Source of the DNA: Amoebidium appalachense
Lineage: Eukaryota; Ichthyosporea
Reading direction: 5' to 3'
NCBI GenBank assembly: GCA_963693365.1
Contig: CAVNZM010000013.1
Span: 6,510,001-6,574,000 of the forward strand
DNA length: 64,000 bases
The translations under genes and the position numbers were made by a program. A model generated the notes under the pieces. That model saw nothing but the letters and a program-made list of their open reading frames with translations, did not search any database and had not been told where the DNA came from. This document shows positions 52,174 to 59,921 of this stretch, piece by piece. Numbering within the stretch: position 1 is the first letter of the stretch; every line of letters starts with the position of its first letter.

Positions 52174-52569
52174 ATGCGTGCGCTGCTCCTGTGTCCCCCC
52201 CTGCTTGCACTGGTCCTTGCGGCCCCCGAGTGCCTGGTGTTTGCAAGCTCGGCAACCCTTGCGGCAACCACCGCGCACGTGCCGCCCAGCTCCACTGCCG
52301 AAACAAAGACGTGGTGGGCGACCCTGACGCACGTGGAGACCGTTGCAGCCACCACCACAGCCGCCGCTTCGATTCAAACCATCGAAACCACCTCGGCCTC
52401 GGAAACTCCCACCGAAACGGACACCGACGTATTCGAGATCCCCACCTCCATCACTGAAGGCGACCCAACCGACGAACCCATGCCCACGATGCCCGTGGAC
52501 CCGCCCGCACCACCCGCCGGGGTGAACGCATCCAACTGGGAGTGCCGTTGCACGCTCATCAGACGTTAA
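52174..52569 (+). CDS. 131-aa secreted Thr-rich (mucin-like) protein
   Basis: A clear signal peptide (MRALLLCPPLLALVLAAPEC) is followed by a Thr/Ser/Ala/Pro-rich stretch (TVAATTTAAASIQTIETTSA and similar) with no hydrophobic segment after it. The end is Cys-containing (NASNWECRC), with an N-glycosylation site NAS. Expected to be secreted or virion-surface and heavily O-glycosylated. Twenty bases separate it from the previous stop. Confidence 0.65.
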   Translation: MRALLLCPPLLALVLAAPECLVFASSATLAATTAHVPPSSTAETKTWWATLTHVETVAATTTAAASIQTIETTSASETPTETDTDVFEIPTSITEGDPTDEPMPTMPVDPPAPPAGVNASNWECRCTLIRR

Positions 52570-52649
52570 TCATTTCTCGGAAAACCAGAGTTGGCCTGTC
52601 CATTCTTTGTTTTGTTCAGCCACGCCAGCTTTTAATTTGCGCAAGAAGA

Positions 52650-53153
52650 ATGGACTTGTCAAATGCGATTGCCTTAATCATTCTAATGCTTACTATCGGT
52701 GTGTTGGCATGGGCATACATCAAGTACGAACCCAAACCTGCCCCTGGCAAAAACGACAGTACCCCTAAGCCTGGCCCCGGCAAAAACGACAGTACCCCTG
52801 CAGTCGCACGGACACAGTGGTATGCTTTCGACCAAGTGGGGGACCACAGCACGGACAACACGTTTAACGACTGGCAAGACCCGGTGAACTATGGGTACAC
52901 GTCGGCCAGTCAGTGCATTAACCGATGCCAATCTATGAGCGGATGCCAACAGGTGGGCTATTCGCCATGGCAGGATATGGACGGGAAGCGGCCAAAAGGC
53001 TATTGCTACATGAGAAAAGCCGTCAAGAAATGGCCGTTGGATGCGTGGTCAAACAAGTCCGGTGTGGCTGCATCGGAATCGCAGGTCACGTATGTGATGG
53101 CCGCACAAGTGCCGGAGAGCGAGAAGCAACATGGCAAGCTGGTTGAGTTCTAG
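52650..53153 (+). CDS. Type II membrane protein with PAN/Apple-like domain
   Basis: 167 aa. Residues 5-25 (NAIALIILMLTIGVLAWAY) anchor the protein. A duplicated PGKNDSTP unit (residues about 33-50) forms a stalk. Then come YTSASQCINRCQSMSGCQQV and GYCYMRKA: the Cys spacing and 'GC-x-x-hydrophobic-x-Y' match PAN/Apple-type domains, which bind carbohydrate or protein. That suggests an attachment-type surface role, by inference. The start at 52650 is fixed by the anchor; the longer upstream frame lacks any signal. Confidence 0.62.
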   Translation: MDLSNAIALIILMLTIGVLAWAYIKYEPKPAPGKNDSTPKPGPGKNDSTPAVARTQWYAFDQVGDHSTDNTFNDWQDPVNYGYTSASQCINRCQSMSGCQQVGYSPWQDMDGKRPKGYCYMRKAVKKWPLDAWSNKSGVAASESQVTYVMAAQVPESEKQHGKLVEF

Positions 53154-53331
53154 CATGAATCAGACGAACAAATGTAAGAAAGGCTGGCATTTCCATTGCC
53201 CCCTGGTTTGGGTGCACGCTGCTACAAAGATATTTGGCAACCTTGTTTTTCTTTGTCGTGTATATGGCCAATTTGATGGCTGTTTGATCTTGTGTCTAGA
53301 GCTGGCTTCTTTTTTATTGTGCCCCAATGTA

Positions 53332-54690
53332 ATGTCGCATGCGCGCTCCCGCATCCTTGACGACATGGCGTCCCACATCGATTTCTCGGCAGCCGTGGCG
53401 CGCCGGGCAGCGTTCCCGCACGGGCCAGCCCTGCCCTCGGCCCCCCGCAGCGTGTCGGTGCCGAGCGAGGCGCCCCCGCGTGTCGAGCCCCCGCAGCCGC
53501 CGCAGGGCCAGTGGCGCTACCACTTCGTGACGGGCGGGTCCGAGTGCCGGCCGCTGCAGGTGGAGTTTCCCGCCACCCAGTCCGTGCACGGCATCCGTGT
53601 TGAGGGCATCAAGGCGCACAGCGTGTACGACGTGTGCGAGGGCGCCAACAAGCTCACGCTGTCGCTGTCGTACCTGGACTCGCCCGACGGCCGGCCCCCA
53701 GGCATGTGGGTGAAGGCGTCCACCGACGTGTACCTGCCTGTGGGCAACTACACCCTGGACACCCTGTGCGCCGAACTCGAGATGCGTCTGGACGCCGCCA
53801 TCGCCGCATGCTTCAACCCCAGCTACAGCCCCGAGGAGGTGGCGGACATTTTGGAGATGTACCCGGACACGCTGCCCTACTACGCCAGCGTCACACACAC
53901 GGAGCGGTTGCGCCGGGACGCCGAGCGCAACGGCGAGGCGTGGACCAGGCACCAGGACTTTGTGTGCAAGACGCGGTGGGCGCCACGCCGGCAGGGCCCG
54001 CGCGACGAGATCGCATTCGAGGCGCTGATGCTCGCGCAGCTGTACTACAGGGAGAACGCATGGGCGTGGCGTGAGCTGGCCAACGAGCGTGACACCCACG
54101 GGCGCATCCAGTGGCCGTTCCACAACACGCTGTACAACCTCATGACGCCCTCGAAGCTCGCGCTGCCCGGGCGACTGGTCATCAGCATCCACCACCGCAA
54201 GAACATGGACCCGGACACCATGAAGCACTGGCTGCCGTATGCGTCGGTGCCGACGTTCTCGCTTGACGTGTGCCGGGGGCTCGGGAGCGTGCTGGGAATG
54301 GCGGCCGGCGCGCACGTCAGCCACAGCCTGACAGCGGGGCTGCCTCCGCTGGCCCGCTACTTCGACGGGCGAGACCATGCGGCCGTGGAGGAGGGCGACC
54401 AGCAGCTGCCGTGCCAGGGCGACAACATCCAGTGCGTGTTTGGGACGGATGCACCCCTGGGCCCGCGGGGGGCGCTCATGGTGCACGTCATGCAGGGCGA
54501 GACGAACCTGCAGGGGCGCATCATGGCGCCGGGCGTGCAGGGGGCGGCGGGCGGGGCGGTGGACGACATGCTGGCGAGCCCGCAGATCTTGGGGACGCTG
54601 GACCACGTCGACACGCTGCGGCTGGTGGTGGTGGACGAGACCGGGACAAGGGTGACTGGCTGTTTCTCGGCGCTGGTCGCGGTTAAATAA
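53332..54690 (+). CDS. Capsid (penton/minor capsid)-like protein, 452 aa
   Basis: Starts at ATG 53332 (an inner ATG at 53365 is possible). A Pro/Ala-rich arm (30-60) leads to VYLPVGNYTLDTLCAELEMR (about 133-152), equivalent to the NIPEGRYTAAYLIDTMI motif of the 875-aa protein. Later FSLDVCRGLGSVLGM parallels EFTGPLCRALGI, and the C-terminus (GTRVTGCFSALVAVK) parallels the other's last strand. The two are therefore distant paralogs with a jelly-roll style fold and would form different capsid positions. The stop overlaps AATAAA (54686-54691). Confidence 0.58.
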   Translation: MSHARSRILDDMASHIDFSAAVARRAAFPHGPALPSAPRSVSVPSEAPPRVEPPQPPQGQWRYHFVTGGSECRPLQVEFPATQSVHGIRVEGIKAHSVYDVCEGANKLTLSLSYLDSPDGRPPGMWVKASTDVYLPVGNYTLDTLCAELEMRLDAAIAACFNPSYSPEEVADILEMYPDTLPYYASVTHTERLRRDAERNGEAWTRHQDFVCKTRWAPRRQGPRDEIAFEALMLAQLYYRENAWAWRELANERDTHGRIQWPFHNTLYNLMTPSKLALPGRLVISIHHRKNMDPDTMKHWLPYASVPTFSLDVCRGLGSVLGMAAGAHVSHSLTAGLPPLARYFDGRDHAAVEEGDQQLPCQGDNIQCVFGTDAPLGPRGALMVHVMQGETNLQGRIMAPGVQGAAGGAVDDMLASPQILGTLDHVDTLRLVVVDETGTRVTGCFSALVAVK

Positions 54691-54724
54691 AGAAGATTCT
54701 CAGATATTATCTGTGCACTTGTGT

Positions 54725-55756
54725 ATGGCGTCGAACGTTGAGGCCCAAGACCCTCCCTCCTACATGACAGTGCAACAGACGGGAGTGGTTATGTATAAAG
54801 GAAAGGCTTACAAGGAGGGTGAACACTTTGACATGACCGATGAGTGTGGGGTCTCGGTGACTCATGCAGAAGTAAGACAGGGGGGGAAGCTGTGGGTGAA
54901 TGGGAGTAGATTGGCAGCCAAAATGGGAAAAACCTGGAGTAATTGGTACAGGCTAAAGGGCGCACGAGATTTGGTGGAGGACCTTGAGAAGCACCAGTCA
55001 CAATCTTCTCCTTCGATGGGGGAGAACACCTTTGAAGTGCAGGGCAGGACGCAGGGCGGGTCAGGTTTAGTAGAGGACCTCAAGAAGCGCCAACCACGAT
55101 CTTCTCCTTCGATTGGGGAGAATACCTTTGAAGTGCAGGGCAGGACGCAGGGCGGGTCAGGTCTAGAGAAATCGCCATCCATTATCGACCACTCTCGGAA
55201 TCAGTACCAGGGCATTGACAAGGAGTCCCTTCGGGGTACTTGGATCACTTTGGATTTAGCTACCGCTTTTGTCACTGATGCCAATCCTTCGTTTCGTGCA
55301 AAGTGGTGTGAGGTCATCGGAGAACTCCATTCAGAAGACGAGGGGTCGGTTAGCAGTGTACACGCAGAAACTGATATGGTACCAGGAACCACTGGGGGTG
55401 TTCAATCCGGGGTTGTAAAGCGCCAGGCAACCGAGAATCCCGCACATAGTGGTCCCGTGGAAAAGATTCGTATCCTAACTGATCGCCAACTGGCACGCCT
55501 ACGTGAAGAGAAGATGTTGACGGTCCCAGCACTTGTTGCAGCTTATGCGGCAAAGCTTCAGGCAGAAGCTGCAATCCTTGAAGCAGAAGCAGCTCTCCTC
55601 GACGCACAGGCATACGTTGCACGAAAGGATGCTGACACTCGCCTGGCTCAAACCGAAGTCGAACGCCTCAAGCTGCGGCTCGCACCCCCCTCCCTGATGC
55701 CTATATTAAGTTCATGGATGCAACTGCAGAAAACACACGCACCCTGTATCGCTTAG
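54725..55756 (+). CDS. KilA-N protein with in-domain tandem repeat
   Basis: 343 aa. The KilA-N DNA-binding domain is recognisable in two parts: VNGSRLAAKMGKTWSNWYRL (about 58-77) and SLRGTWITLDLATAFVTDA (about 168-186) with NPSFRAKW. Between them lies an insertion of two 32-residue repeats (83-114 and 115-146, starting LVEDLEKHQ and LVEDLKKRQ). A coiled coil of Ala/Glu repeats follows (about 285-325). The end overlaps the next gene by 43 bp in another frame. In other large DNA viruses KilA-N and T5orf172 domains are often one protein, so these two frames may be a split fusion. Confidence 0.7.
   Translation: MASNVEAQDPPSYMTVQQTGVVMYKGKAYKEGEHFDMTDECGVSVTHAEVRQGGKLWVNGSRLAAKMGKTWSNWYRLKGARDLVEDLEKHQSQSSPSMGENTFEVQGRTQGGSGLVEDLKKRQPRSSPSIGENTFEVQGRTQGGSGLEKSPSIIDHSRNQYQGIDKESLRGTWITLDLATAFVTDANPSFRAKWCEVIGELHSEDEGSVSSVHAETDMVPGTTGGVQSGVVKRQATENPAHSGPVEKIRILTDRQLARLREEKMLTVPALVAAYAAKLQAEAAILEAEAALLDAQAYVARKDADTRLAQTEVERLKLRLAPPSLMPILSSWMQLQKTHAPCIA
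54971..55162 (+). repeat. 96-bp tandem repeat inside KilA-N coding region
   Basis: Two units (54971-55066 and 55067-55162), about 90% identical, sharing TTTGAAGTGCAGGGCAGGAC. The frame is kept, adding 32 residues per unit in the middle of the KilA-N domain. Confidence 0.9.
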
Positions 55757-56109
55757 CACAGCGAGGAGATACGTTTGTGTACGCCGTGCATGTACCTTCG
55801 ACAGATTCCCACCAACGCCTGAAATTCGGTTTCACAACCAATGTAGAGAAACGCTTTTCGGATTATCGTTCCCTCTTGGCTGACATGAACAACAAGATCG
55901 TCCTGCTGCTGCCTTCCGAAACCCCCCGGCCAATAGAGAAGTTCATAAAGACCGAGCTGCGCGGATGCCGGGTGGGAGACAACAAAAACACCGAGCTCTT
56001 TGATGTTCCCTTCAACAAGTTTCGCAGCGTACTCCTGGACGTGCTGGATCTTTATGGTCCATGGGGGGAAGGAGTCGCCGATGACATACAAGAGGCTTTA
56101 ATGGTCTAA
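55714..56109 (+). CDS. T5orf172/MUG113-type GIY-YIG-like protein
   Basis: 131 aa. FVYAVHVPSTDSHQRLKFGF followed by TTNVEKRFSDYRSLL matches the 'Y-hydrophobic, K-x-G-x-T, R-x-x-x-Y' core of the T5orf172 branch of the GIY-YIG nuclease superfamily. EKFIKTELRGCR and ELFDVP supply the later helix with the Glu and the final strand. It starts inside the end of the KilA-N frame (43-bp overlap) and could be translated by re-initiation or be the displaced second half of a KilA-N–T5orf172 fusion. It ends 4 bp before the convergent next gene. Confidence 0.68.
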   Translation: MDATAENTRTLYRLAQRGDTFVYAVHVPSTDSHQRLKFGFTTNVEKRFSDYRSLLADMNNKIVLLLPSETPRPIEKFIKTELRGCRVGDNKNTELFDVPFNKFRSVLLDVLDLYGPWGEGVADDIQEALMV

Positions 56110-56112
56110 CCT

Positions 56113-56628
56113 CTACCCGCCCATAGCCGCCCTGTCAGCGGGGCGTTCAACCTGTGGGAACCTAGGCACGAACGAGAAGGACTCGAATGTCGCGTACGCC
56201 GCACGGCGCGCCACAGCCATGCCGCAGTGACGCGCGCGCTCCTGGAACTGCTGGTAGCGGTCGGTGTACTGGGGATCGGACGACGTCTCCATGAGGAACA
56301 CGCCAAACCTGTCCTCCTCCTCGTCACCGAAGAAGATGATATTGACGACGACGGGGACCCCCTCGAGCCGCCCGACCATGAGCCAGTTGTAGTGCCCCCT
56401 CCCATGGATCATCCAGGGCTCCCGCGCCTGTGCGCTTTCGATCAAGAACAGAAACGACTCCTGCCCGGACAACACATCCTCGCACGGCAGTGTCAGCTGC
56501 AAGTAGAATGTGTTCGGCTGGCCCAGCCGTGGTATCATTTCGGCCAAATCCGAGCCGCCGTCGATAAACACCTCGTGGTCGTAATCCGCGTCCCATCCCC
56601 ATGTGGCCTGTGAAGTCCCGATTCCCAT
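56113..56628 (-). CDS. 171-aa beta-rich protein
   Basis: From ATG at 56628. Contains FYLQLTLPCEDVLSGQESFL and WMIHGRGHYNWLMVGRLEGV with alternating hydrophobic strands and an acidic patch FFGDEEEDRFGV. No signal peptide or span. I recognise no family. A 78-bp divergent space separates it from the resolvase gene, which carries that gene's TATA-like box. Confidence 0.55.
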   Translation of the reverse strand: MGIGTSQATWGWDADYDHEVFIDGGSDLAEMIPRLGQPNTFYLQLTLPCEDVLSGQESFLFLIESAQAREPWMIHGRGHYNWLMVGRLEGVPVVVNIIFFGDEEEDRFGVFLMETSSDPQYTDRYQQFQERARHCGMAVARRAAYATFESFSFVPRFPQVERPADRAAMGG

Positions 56629-56671
56629 GCCTGTGCCAACAATATTCTTGTAAACGAGTTGGGCAGGGAAG

Positions 56672-56679
56672 CATAAAAG
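56672..56679 (+). promoter_or_regulatory. TATA-like box of resolvase gene
   Basis: CATAAAAG, 35 nt before the ATG at 56707, same spacing as the TATAAAAG boxes of other genes in this piece. Confidence 0.5.
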
Positions 56680-56706
56680 GGAATCCCCCAACCCCCCACC
56701 CTCACA

Positions 56707-57960
56707 ATGCGTGTGGCCGCCATCGACGTCGGCTTCCTGAACCTGGTGGTGTGCGTGCTCAGCACGACCGACGACCCCGCCACGCCCTTCATCATCCACA
56801 CGTGGGACCGCTGGCTCGTGGGCAACCCGGACACCACGGCCACGGTGCTGGTGGAGCTGCTGCTGCGCCGGCTGCACGAGGACCGCGCGCTGTTCGCGGA
56901 CGTCGACATGGTCGTCATCGAGCGCCAGATGGTCACCAAGCTGAGCGTGCTGGCGCACGCGCTGCAGGCGTACTTCCTCACCCTCAGATTGACCAATGGC
57001 CACGGGCCCGGCGTGGTGCTGCAGCACGGCACGCGCAAGAACCAGTGCGGGGCGTGGCTCGCCCGCCACGGAATGGCCCCTGCGGAGACGGGCAAGGCGG
57101 CGTATGCGGTGTACAAGCGGCGTGCGGTGGTCGACACGCAGCAAGCGCTGAAGCTGCAGAGTGAGCAGGGGTGGCGGGACAAGTTTGGGCGGGAGGGCAA
57201 GAAGGACGACATGGCGGATGCGCTGCTGCACGGTCTGTGGTACCTGTTCTGTCGGAATCAGAAGGGGGGGTCACGCTGGGGGAAAGCAGGCAAACGGACA
57301 GTGTTCAAAATAAAAAAAGCAATTCACACGCCTGCCCCCACCCCCCCACCCCCGTCTCGGACGGCTGGGTGGCGGGCAGCGAGCCCCTGCTATGAGGGCC
57401 GGCGCCCGCGGTCCTCGCCGCCCCCGGCCCTCGGACCCCGCACCCCCTCTCCCGCCCGCCCGGGAGGAAGGTTGGCGCGCACCTCGTCCAAGTCTCGTCA
57501 CCCGCCCACTGCTCATCGCGACCGCCGATCATCAGCTCCCAATCAAACACATCCGCTATGCAGTCCTTTGACAGATATATCACACACTTGCATTCGGAGT
57601 TGTCGCTGCTGCTTTCGCGATGTCTTCCACAAGCCGCTCTCCATCCCTGCGCCTCGGCAGTCCTGCGGCTTCAAGCTCGGCATCGGTCAACACGACCGTT
57701 TTCTTGGTTATTACCTCTCTTATTACCTGTGTGTACCGTGGGTCATCAAGATTCGGCTGCACCACATTTATCTCTCCTCCATGCATCTTAGCCCAGTAGA
57801 GTTCGGTCAGTTGCTTCCCGTACAGGGACAGCACGGCCCCGATTTTGTAGACTGCCCGGAATCCTCTGTCCACCTTCTCAAGCTTTGTCGTTATATGATT
57901 GCAGACCCGTTCCCCAATGGTGTTTCCATTGCCCGGTTGGGAACCCCAGTCGAAGCTTGA
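56707..57960 (+). CDS. Poxvirus A22-type Holliday junction resolvase (3' end doubtful)
   Basis: The first about 200 residues have RNase H-fold resolvase motifs: VAAIDVGFLNL (Asp7), VVIERQ (Glu72) and KKDDMADALLHGLWYL (Asp167/168/171). These Asp/Glu residues hold the catalytic metals. The enzyme resolves branched DNA during replication and packaging and is a hallmark of nucleocytoplasmic large DNA viruses. The open frame continues to 57960, but after about residue 195 it is Pro/Arg/Ser-rich low complexity and then lies antisense to the next gene. A one-base change in the G7 tract (57264-57270) would end it at a TAA (57311-57313) inside AATAAA, the usual resolvase length. Confidence 0.82.
   Translation: MRVAAIDVGFLNLVVCVLSTTDDPATPFIIHTWDRWLVGNPDTTATVLVELLLRRLHEDRALFADVDMVVIERQMVTKLSVLAHALQAYFLTLRLTNGHGPGVVLQHGTRKNQCGAWLARHGMAPAETGKAAYAVYKRRAVVDTQQALKLQSEQGWRDKFGREGKKDDMADALLHGLWYLFCRNQKGGSRWGKAGKRTVFKIKKAIHTPAPTPPPPSRTAGWRAASPCYEGRRPRSSPPPALGPRTPSPARPGGRLARTSSKSRHPPTAHRDRRSSAPNQTHPLCSPLTDISHTCIRSCRCCFRDVFHKPLSIPAPRQSCGFKLGIGQHDRFLGYYLSYYLCVPWVIKIRLHHIYLSSMHLSPVEFGQLLPVQGQHGPDFVDCPESSVHLLKLCRYMIADPFPNGVSIARLGTPVEA
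57264..57270 (+). other. G7 homopolymer at suspected frame break
   Basis: Seven G in the resolvase coding end. The frame that would be read with one G fewer ends 14 codons on at 57311-57313. Either a sequencing length error or a real frame difference. Confidence 0.4.
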
Positions 57961-59091
57961 CGTGCGCAGGAGTATGTAGACCATCAACCAGGAGGCACAT
58001 GCCGAGTCGTGTATTTCGTTTCTATCGACAAGTTCCTCATACAAAACCCTCCTAAAACTTGTCTGAAGGCTCTTACATACAGATTCGTGTTGGTAGGTGC
58101 GCAGAACTTTCGAGCTTCCAGTGTAACCGGCCCCCTCAAGGAACATACAGAGGGCGTCAGCGATTAGCCCTGCCGGGGCAGACATGTTAAAGCACTCGAC
58201 CACCTTGACTTGCGAATCGATAATGACAACAGAAGCATGCTCTGGGCTCGACACATGCATTATATAGTAGCGCTCACGTTCTTGGCTTTTCAGCCATGAA
58301 GAGAGGTTCGACACGAATGCTTTCGGGCATCTGAAACCCCACTTTCCTGCTGACACCTTCCAAGTGGACATTTTACCATTGTCCGTCACAACACTGAGTG
58401 CTGGTGTGGACTTGGGGACAGCATCACTATTATGCTCTATTTTGAGGGATGTGCCAGGGGAAAAACGAACAGATTTTGGCAGATAGGTTTGCAGCAGTAC
58501 GAAGGTGTTGTCCCGAGACCTGGCGCCACACCCTGCCACAGCCGGTGAGGCTTCAACGGAGCCAACCCCAATCAGCTCGGTCAGTGACTTCTGAAGATCA
58601 ACGAGACCGTTGTACCAGTCAAATAGAAGTGGCCACGTTTTTTGTATGTCCTCCATCATGTCCGAGGGCGTAGGTCTTCCAGGGACAATAGCCTGTTTGT
58701 ACTTTTCGGCCACGTAGGGAGCACACTTCACCACAATCGACCCGAAACGGTGCTTCCGCTGGTCCACGAGAAACCGGCTTTTTGAATCATACCTTACAGC
58801 AAACTTGTATTCCGTACCAGCTGTTTGACGCATACAAATAAACAACAATCTGTAGCCACCCAGCCCTGCTTCAAAAACCAGAGATGTAACACAGGTCAGA
58901 CAGACTGGTTCGACATCATTTTGAGTGCTCCACAAGTTGATGGAGAGACAGACGTCCCCCATAGCCCACTTGTATGTCTGGGTGTTGCGGGGTTTCAGAT
59001 GTGCGTCTTCCAACTTGAAATGTTGGGTATTGTGTTTGACAAACTTGAAGAAGCAGTGGGGCCTTACCGACAATGTCTGTGTTAAAGCCAT
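57580..59091 (-). CDS. Cys-protease-like protein, paralog B
   Basis: 503 aa, collinear with the 501-aa paralog at 49604-51109. Shared landmarks: RPHCFFKFVKHNTQHF near the start, LIGVGSVEASPAVAG and TYLPKSVRFSPG in the middle, then EHASVVIIDSQ, VECFNMSAP, SLQTSF and DSACASWLMVYILLR, keeping His, Glu/Asn, Gln and Cys. After the Cys helix both have the conserved TIGERVCNH and LTELYWAKM blocks. The function is as for paralog A: a putative thiol protease. The two genes are in opposite orientation and 7 kb apart. Antisense to the doubtful 3' part of the resolvase frame. Confidence 0.55.
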   Translation of the reverse strand: MALTQTLSVRPHCFFKFVKHNTQHFKLEDAHLKPRNTQTYKWAMGDVCLSINLWSTQNDVEPVCLTCVTSLVFEAGLGGYRLLFICMRQTAGTEYKFAVRYDSKSRFLVDQRKHRFGSIVVKCAPYVAEKYKQAIVPGRPTPSDMMEDIQKTWPLLFDWYNGLVDLQKSLTELIGVGSVEASPAVAGCGARSRDNTFVLLQTYLPKSVRFSPGTSLKIEHNSDAVPKSTPALSVVTDNGKMSTWKVSAGKWGFRCPKAFVSNLSSWLKSQERERYYIMHVSSPEHASVVIIDSQVKVVECFNMSAPAGLIADALCMFLEGAGYTGSSKVLRTYQHESVCKSLQTSFRRVLYEELVDRNEIHDSACASWLMVYILLRTSSFDWGSQPGNGNTIGERVCNHITTKLEKVDRGFRAVYKIGAVLSLYGKQLTELYWAKMHGGEINVVQPNLDDPRYTQVIREVITKKTVVLTDAELEAAGLPRRRDGERLVEDIAKAAATTPNASV

Positions 59092-59216
59092 CTACACAAC
59101 AGCCGAATTTTTCGACATATGGGTGGTTCCCTGGGACAGTTTCGGATGGGTTCCCGCGCGGGGTGGGGGGGGGGGGGGGATTGCGTCCATTCTGTGACCG
59201 ATATATGCAAAAGAGT
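59092..59216. promoter_or_regulatory. Upstream region of protease paralog B
   Basis: Contains at 59135-59170 a block (GACAGTTTCGGATGGGTTCC then CGCGCGGGG and poly-G) that recurs at 60978-61012 upstream of BRO-like paralog B. Both copies lie 5' of minus-strand genes, so it may be a shared regulatory element. Confidence 0.45.
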
Positions 59217-59619
59217 TTATATCCCTGCTGCACCGATGCCAGCAGGCTTGACGCAGCAGAAGTCCGGCGCGCACGGCATCGACGTGGCCCTGCGCCGCTT
59301 GCACCGCAGCACCCCGCCGGTCTTGGGGTCCGGTCGGTAGAGGTTGCAGCCCACAAACTGGTTGCACGGCACGAGCGACGGATGCTGCGGAACCACCGTG
59401 CGGCACAGCCACCCGCACCCCACCCCCGGCACCGGCACCTGCGAGCACACGGGCGCTGCGGTGGCCGTCTGCGCAGTGAGCCGTGTGCATCTGGATGGTT
59501 GGGTGAGGGTGGGGGTCGGGGTGGTTGGCGCCGGCGTCGGGGGGGGCCGTCACGTAGCTGGCGGCGGCGGCGGCGGCTTGTGCAAGTAGGGCAACGAGCA
59601 CGTACATTACCGTGTGCAT
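59217..59619 (-). pseudogene. Secreted Thr/Pro-stalk Cys-rich protein, frame broken at C8
   Basis: A signal peptide (MYVLVALLAQAAAAAASY) starts at ATG 59619. After about 25 codons the frame crosses a C8 run (59539-59546, G on plus). In the annotated frame the rest is unusual Gly/Ala-rich sequence. In another frame, reached if the run is one base shorter, there is a Thr/Pro stalk and then a convincing Cys-rich domain (CGWLCRTVV, CNQFVGCNLY, CKRRR, CAPDFCC) ending at 59217. So the gene is either a recent pseudogene or carries a homopolymer error. I do not write the joined product. The product would be secreted or at the virion surface. Confidence 0.55.
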
Positions 59620-59672
59620 GGATAATAGTTGTGGGGGCAGGGGTGTTCTTGTTTGTTGGGGGGGGGGGGGGG

Positions 59673-59715
59673 GGAGGTCCCAGAGCTGGTTGTGTTTTAT
59701 TTATTGGGGCCTGCA
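59673..59715. repeat. 43-bp repeat, copy 1 (see 62166)
   Basis: GGAGGTCCCAGAGCTGGTTG and the T-rich ATTTATTGGGGCCTGCA following it recur at 62166-62208 with four or five differences, directly before the ATG of the 242-aa gene. Here it lies upstream of the Cys-rich gene on the other strand. Confidence 0.85.
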
Positions 59716-59724
59716 CACCTCTGT

Positions 59725-59804
59725 TTGAAGAAACGAAACTTTGAAGGTATGTCGTTGGGCTAACTGCGATTGAAGAAACGAAACTTTGAAGGTATGTTGT
59801 TGGG
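59725..59804. repeat. 35-bp direct repeat, 45-bp period
   Basis: TTGAAGAAACGAAACTTTGA with its extension GGTATGTCGTTGGG occurs at 59725-59759 and 59770-59804 with a single difference. Confidence 0.9.
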
Positions 59805-59841
59805 TCCGGAACAGCAGGTGACAACTTCCCTCCCTTACCAA

Positions 59842-59874
59842 ACGAGCAATTGGTCACTTTGACCAATTGGTCCC
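59842..59874. promoter_or_regulatory. ATTGGTC/GACCAAT inverted boxes
   Basis: CAATTGGTCACTTTGACCAA then TTGGTC: an inverted pair of CCAAT-type boxes with a 5-nt loop between the Cys-rich gene start (59619) and the end of BRO paralog B (59922). Confidence 0.5.
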
Positions 59875-59921
59875 CTGTCGTATCCAATAGATGCTGGTTG
59901 GTGTGCCTCGGCCACTATACG

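Noticed and set aside
53314-54606. 430-codon minus-strand frame
   Set aside because: Antisense shadow of the 452-aa capsid-like gene; no motif, and the sense protein has a paralog.
56984-57583. Minus-strand frames opposite the resolvase
   Set aside because: Low-complexity antisense frames with no domain; the resolvase motifs are on the plus strand.
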